A DNA stretch of 64,000 nucleotides, taken from Treponema pectinovorum. GTDB taxonomy: Bacteria; Spirochaetota; Spirochaetia; Treponematales; Treponemataceae. How positions within the stretch are numbered: position 1 is the stretch's first letter; each line of letters starts with the position of its first letter. Location: the NCBI RefSeq assembly GCF_900497595.1, contig NZ_UFQO01000003.1, positions 125,532 through 189,531 of the forward strand, written 5' to 3'. This document shows, piece by piece, positions 61,717 to 64,000 of the stretch. The translations under genes and the position numbers were made by a program. Under the pieces are notes generated by a model that did no database searches, was not told the DNA's origin, and saw only the letters and a list, made by a program, of their open reading frames with translations.

Positions 61717-63903
61717 CTATTCCACTTTGAACTTTGCAACTTCTGCTGCAAGGGTCGAAATACTTGTCTTGTTCTTTAAGCTTATCTGGTTTACTTCCAG
61801 TATCGCCTTGCTTATCTGCACCGTTCCAGACGAAATCTCTTCTATGCAGTCTGCAACTGTCCTCGTAAGCGCATCAAGCCTGTGCATCTCCACTGCAATC
61901 TCTTTGCCTCCAGAAAGCATCTCTTCAGAACCATTCCTTACTTCCGTACTTATGCCTCCAATAGCCTTTATCTCAGAGAATAGATTTTTGCTCGACTCAA
62001 CTTGCCTTACCAAAACTGCATTAAGTTCTTCTTCTTTTTCCTTTGCCTCATCTACAAACTGTGAAACCTTATCAAAAGAAGTCTTTATGTTCTCGCTTGC
62101 TACAGAAATTTCATCGATTATCTTTAATGTTTCGTTTATTACGTCTGTAATCTGCTTTCCCTGAACAGAACTTTCTTCCGAAAGTTTCCTGATTTCCCCT
62201 GCAACAACAGCAAAGCCTTTTCCAGATTCCCCAGCGTGTGCCGCTTCTATCGCAGCATTCATCGCAAGCAAGTTTGTCTGACTTGCTATATTTTGAATCA
62301 CCTTTGCAGCTTCTATAAGAGAACTTGATTTTTCTGCAATCTTAGAAACTATTCCGCTAGCAGTAATCGCTCCTTCTTTTCCGCTTACGGTTGCCTGATG
62401 AATCGTATCCATGAGCGTTCGCGTTTCTGCGAATATTTCCTTTGTAGAATCTACCTCTTTGTACATTTCAGAAACTGCAACTGCAGAAGATTCTATGCTT
62501 TCCGTCTGGATTTTTATCCTGTCGTTTAGGCTGTTTATCGTGTGGATTATTTCTTCCATCGTAGAAGTTGTTTCTGTTACGCTCGCCGACTGGTCAATCG
62601 CCTGTTTTTTTATGTCTTCTATGTTTGAGCTTATTTGGTTTATAGAAGAGGCTGTTTCTGCCATGTTGGAAGCGAGGTCTTGTCCAACCTGATTCATTTC
62701 GCCAGTTTGGAACGAAATTGTTTTTAATGCCATAGCGATTTTAGAAATCGTTTCGTTAAAATATTTAGAAAGCAAGAAAAACTCGTCGTTGCCTTTTAGG
62801 CTGAGCCGACCGGTATAATCAGCATTTGTCGAAACCTGCTGCAAAACTCCAATCAATTTTTTTACTGGAGAAGTTAAGCGAACGGCAAACACAAAAGCCA
62901 CAACCAGGAATATCGCAAGCAAGACCAGTCCGATTATCATTATAGAACGCAAGAACTTGTAATAATCTTCGTAAACTTCGCTTCGTTCAAAGAGAGCAAT
63001 CAATTTCCAGCCCATTTGCTGTATCGTATAAACTTGCGCAAACCATTTTTGCTTTTCAATGCTTATAACTTTAAAGCCAGAATCGATTTTCGCAAGTTCA
63101 ACAAAATCCGCAATCCCAACTTCGTTCATCTTCTTAAAGATGAAATTTTCGTTTGTAGGATCTGCAAGAATTGTTCCATCGCTTTGAATGAGCATTAAAT
63201 GACCAGTGCGTCCAACTCTAAATTTGGAGATAATGTCTGTAAGTCTTTTTAGAGAAATGTCTATGCTTATGTTTCCAATATATTTCCCTTGTGGCGAAAC
63301 TACATTTCTCGAAAGCGCAATCGTATTTTCTCCAACAGTAGAAAGGTAAGCATTTGTCATAATTTCCTTTCCTCTGTTGTTATTTGCCATTATGTACCAA
63401 TCTCTTTTTCTAGGATCAAAACCAGCAGGCAGTTCACCGTCAAAGTTTGTTGTAAAGTCGCCTTGTGTAGTTCCCATGTAAACTTCTACATAATCTGGAA
63501 ACGAAGCTGTAACTTCTTTAAAAAGATTTCTGAGCCTTATTTCTTGTTGAGTTTTTAGCGTGCTTGAAACTTTTGTTTTTTGAGTTGTGTTTATATATGA
63601 ATTTAAATTTCCGTATGCTTCTTTGCAATATTCGTGTTCAGAAAGCATGTTCAATACATTTGAAGCAGTATCAAAAAATAGTTCAATATTTCTATCGAAC
63701 AATTTCATATCCCGCAAACTTGATTCTCTAAAATTATTTACATTTGCTTTTTTTGTTTGATATCCAATAATAAAAGATACCAAATTCACCAAACTAAAGA
63801 TTATGACTGTAAATATGATTAGAAGTTTTTTTCTTAACGAAAAAATTTTCTCTTTTTTTGCTTTAAGTTTTTTTTCATTGGGGAGACTTTTGATACCTTT
63901 CAT
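61717..63903 (-). CDS. Methyl-accepting chemotaxis protein, copy 2
   Basis: Transmembrane chemoreceptor of 728 residues with the same layout as the copy at 32468-34612: membrane helix, periplasmic dCache sensor, second helix, HAMP, methylation and signalling coiled coil. From its second half to the C-terminus the protein is identical or nearly so to copy 1. The difference is concentrated between FDPRKR and [12 protein letters not shown], where this copy has [15 protein letters not shown] and its own following sequence. Its N-terminus carries about 14 extra residues ([15 protein letters not shown]). AGGAG eight bases before the ATG at 63903 fixes the start; the frame is open to 63921. Confidence 0.95.
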   Translation of the reverse strand: MKGIKSLPNEKKLKAKKEKIFSLRKKLLIIFTVIIFSLVNLVSFIIGYQTKKANVNNFRESSLRDMKLFDRNIELFFDTASNVLNMLSEHEYCKEAYGNLNSYINTTQKTKVSSTLKTQQEIRLRNLFKEVTASFPDYVEVYMGTTQGDFTTNFDGELPAGFDPRKRDWYIMANNNRGKEIMTNAYLSTVGENTIALSRNVVSPQGKYIGNISIDISLKRLTDIISKFRVGRTGHLMLIQSDGTILADPTNENFIFKKMNEVGIADFVELAKIDSGFKVISIEKQKWFAQVYTIQQMGWKLIALFERSEVYEDYYKFLRSIMIIGLVLLAIFLVVAFVFAVRLTSPVKKLIGVLQQVSTNADYTGRLSLKGNDEFFLLSKYFNETISKIAMALKTISFQTGEMNQVGQDLASNMAETASSINQISSNIEDIKKQAIDQSASVTETTSTMEEIIHTINSLNDRIKIQTESIESSAVAVSEMYKEVDSTKEIFAETRTLMDTIHQATVSGKEGAITASGIVSKIAEKSSSLIEAAKVIQNIASQTNLLAMNAAIEAAHAGESGKGFAVVAGEIRKLSEESSVQGKQITDVINETLKIIDEISVASENIKTSFDKVSQFVDEAKEKEEELNAVLVRQVESSKNLFSEIKAIGGISTEVRNGSEEMLSGGKEIAVEMHRLDALTRTVADCIEEISSGTVQISKAILEVNQISLKNKTSISTLAAEVAKFKVE

Positions 63904-64000
63904 AACTACACTCCTAAACAAATGGTATCACGAAAACTCCATTTTGTAAGGATTAGTCACTAAATATTAAAGTTTTCTTAAATTAAAGCGCAATCCTCGA

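Larger units (their letters stand above)
61426..63857. repeat. 2.4-kb duplicated block, copy 2 (chemotaxis receptor plus 3' flank)
   Basis: Counterpart of 32178-34608 in the same orientation, with scattered single-base differences. The homology starts 18 bases after murB. It stops near the N-terminus of the receptor, upstream of which the two loci share nothing. The non-coding span 61408-61716 holds only this flank: a palindromic repeat, A+T-rich DNA and the terminator. Confidence 0.9.

Noticed and set aside
61709-62164. Ser-rich 151-codon plus-strand frame, also present at 32460-32915
   Set aside because: It occurs in both copies only because both chemoreceptor genes are duplicated. It is antisense to the signalling coiled coil.
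1-64000. tRNA and rRNA genes
   Set aside because: Reading both strands of the intergenic gaps showed no cloverleaf with a T-loop GTTCGA-type core in the right context and no rRNA-like sequence. A covariance-model scan would be needed for certainty.

Overview
The window looks like chromosome from a host-associated treponeme or close relative (Spirochaetes). It is A+T-rich. It carries long dCache-type chemotaxis receptors, FlgD-Ig, PEGA and IPT/TIG surface proteins, lipoproteins with relaxed lipoboxes, an archaeal/spirochete-type UMP kinase and an EarP/Arg-type EF-P pair. The species cannot be named from the sequence alone. No rRNA, tRNA or CRISPR array was seen.

Layout. 1-2321: a LysR regulator and a divergent aldo/keto reductase enclosed by two identical 136-bp direct repeats. 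2355-6157: gdhA, fabF and fabZ, separated by hairpin-rich spacers. 6158-6667: a 510-bp spacer full of palindromes. 6668-16423: one 3,251-residue exported repeat protein with a FlgD-Ig/sorting-like tail, followed by a leaderless PilZ gene and an RlmM-like methyltransferase. 18064-21539: metA, a hydrolase-like protein without its catalytic Ser and His, and a TrhP-type U32 protein. 21676-23535: a Rel protein with a degenerate hydrolase site and no ACT domain. 23737-30131: a tripartite RND efflux operon ending in a PII-like protein and an RsuA-type pseudouridine synthase. 30121-32136: prmC and prfA. 32468-34612: chemotaxis receptor copy 1. 34925-45541: mnmG, an adenosine deaminase plus a catalytically stripped paralogue, pepF, an SH3 lipoprotein, an ABC-F ATPase and a GH114-like lipoprotein. 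45576-46110: a decayed IS30-type transposase. 46262-54238: a minus-strand run of radC, a PEGA protein, htrA, a lipase/beta-barrel protein, earP and efp. 54326-60260: a glucosaminidase lipoprotein, pyrH, and a cysS/ECF sigma/anti-sigma/transglutaminase-like operon. 60424-61407: murB. 61717-63903: chemotaxis receptor copy 2.

Main themes. (1) The two chemotaxis receptors lie 29 kb apart and are nearly identical, including their downstream non-coding DNA, except for a 48-residue block in the ligand-binding pocket; the block is replaced without any length change. (2) Three enzyme-fold proteins have lost catalytic residues: the HSL-type hydrolase, the adenosine deaminase paralogue and the transglutaminase-like protein. 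Rel has lost part of its hydrolase site. (3) A family of GC-rich imperfect palindromes with a GTTCCGC core lies in the spacers; one copy encodes the last residues of Rel. (4) At least six genes have a -10 box 6 to 9 bases before the start codon and no ribosome-binding site, which suggests leaderless mRNAs. (5) An EF-P with arginine at position 32 lies beside EarP, predicting EF-P arginine rhamnosylation.
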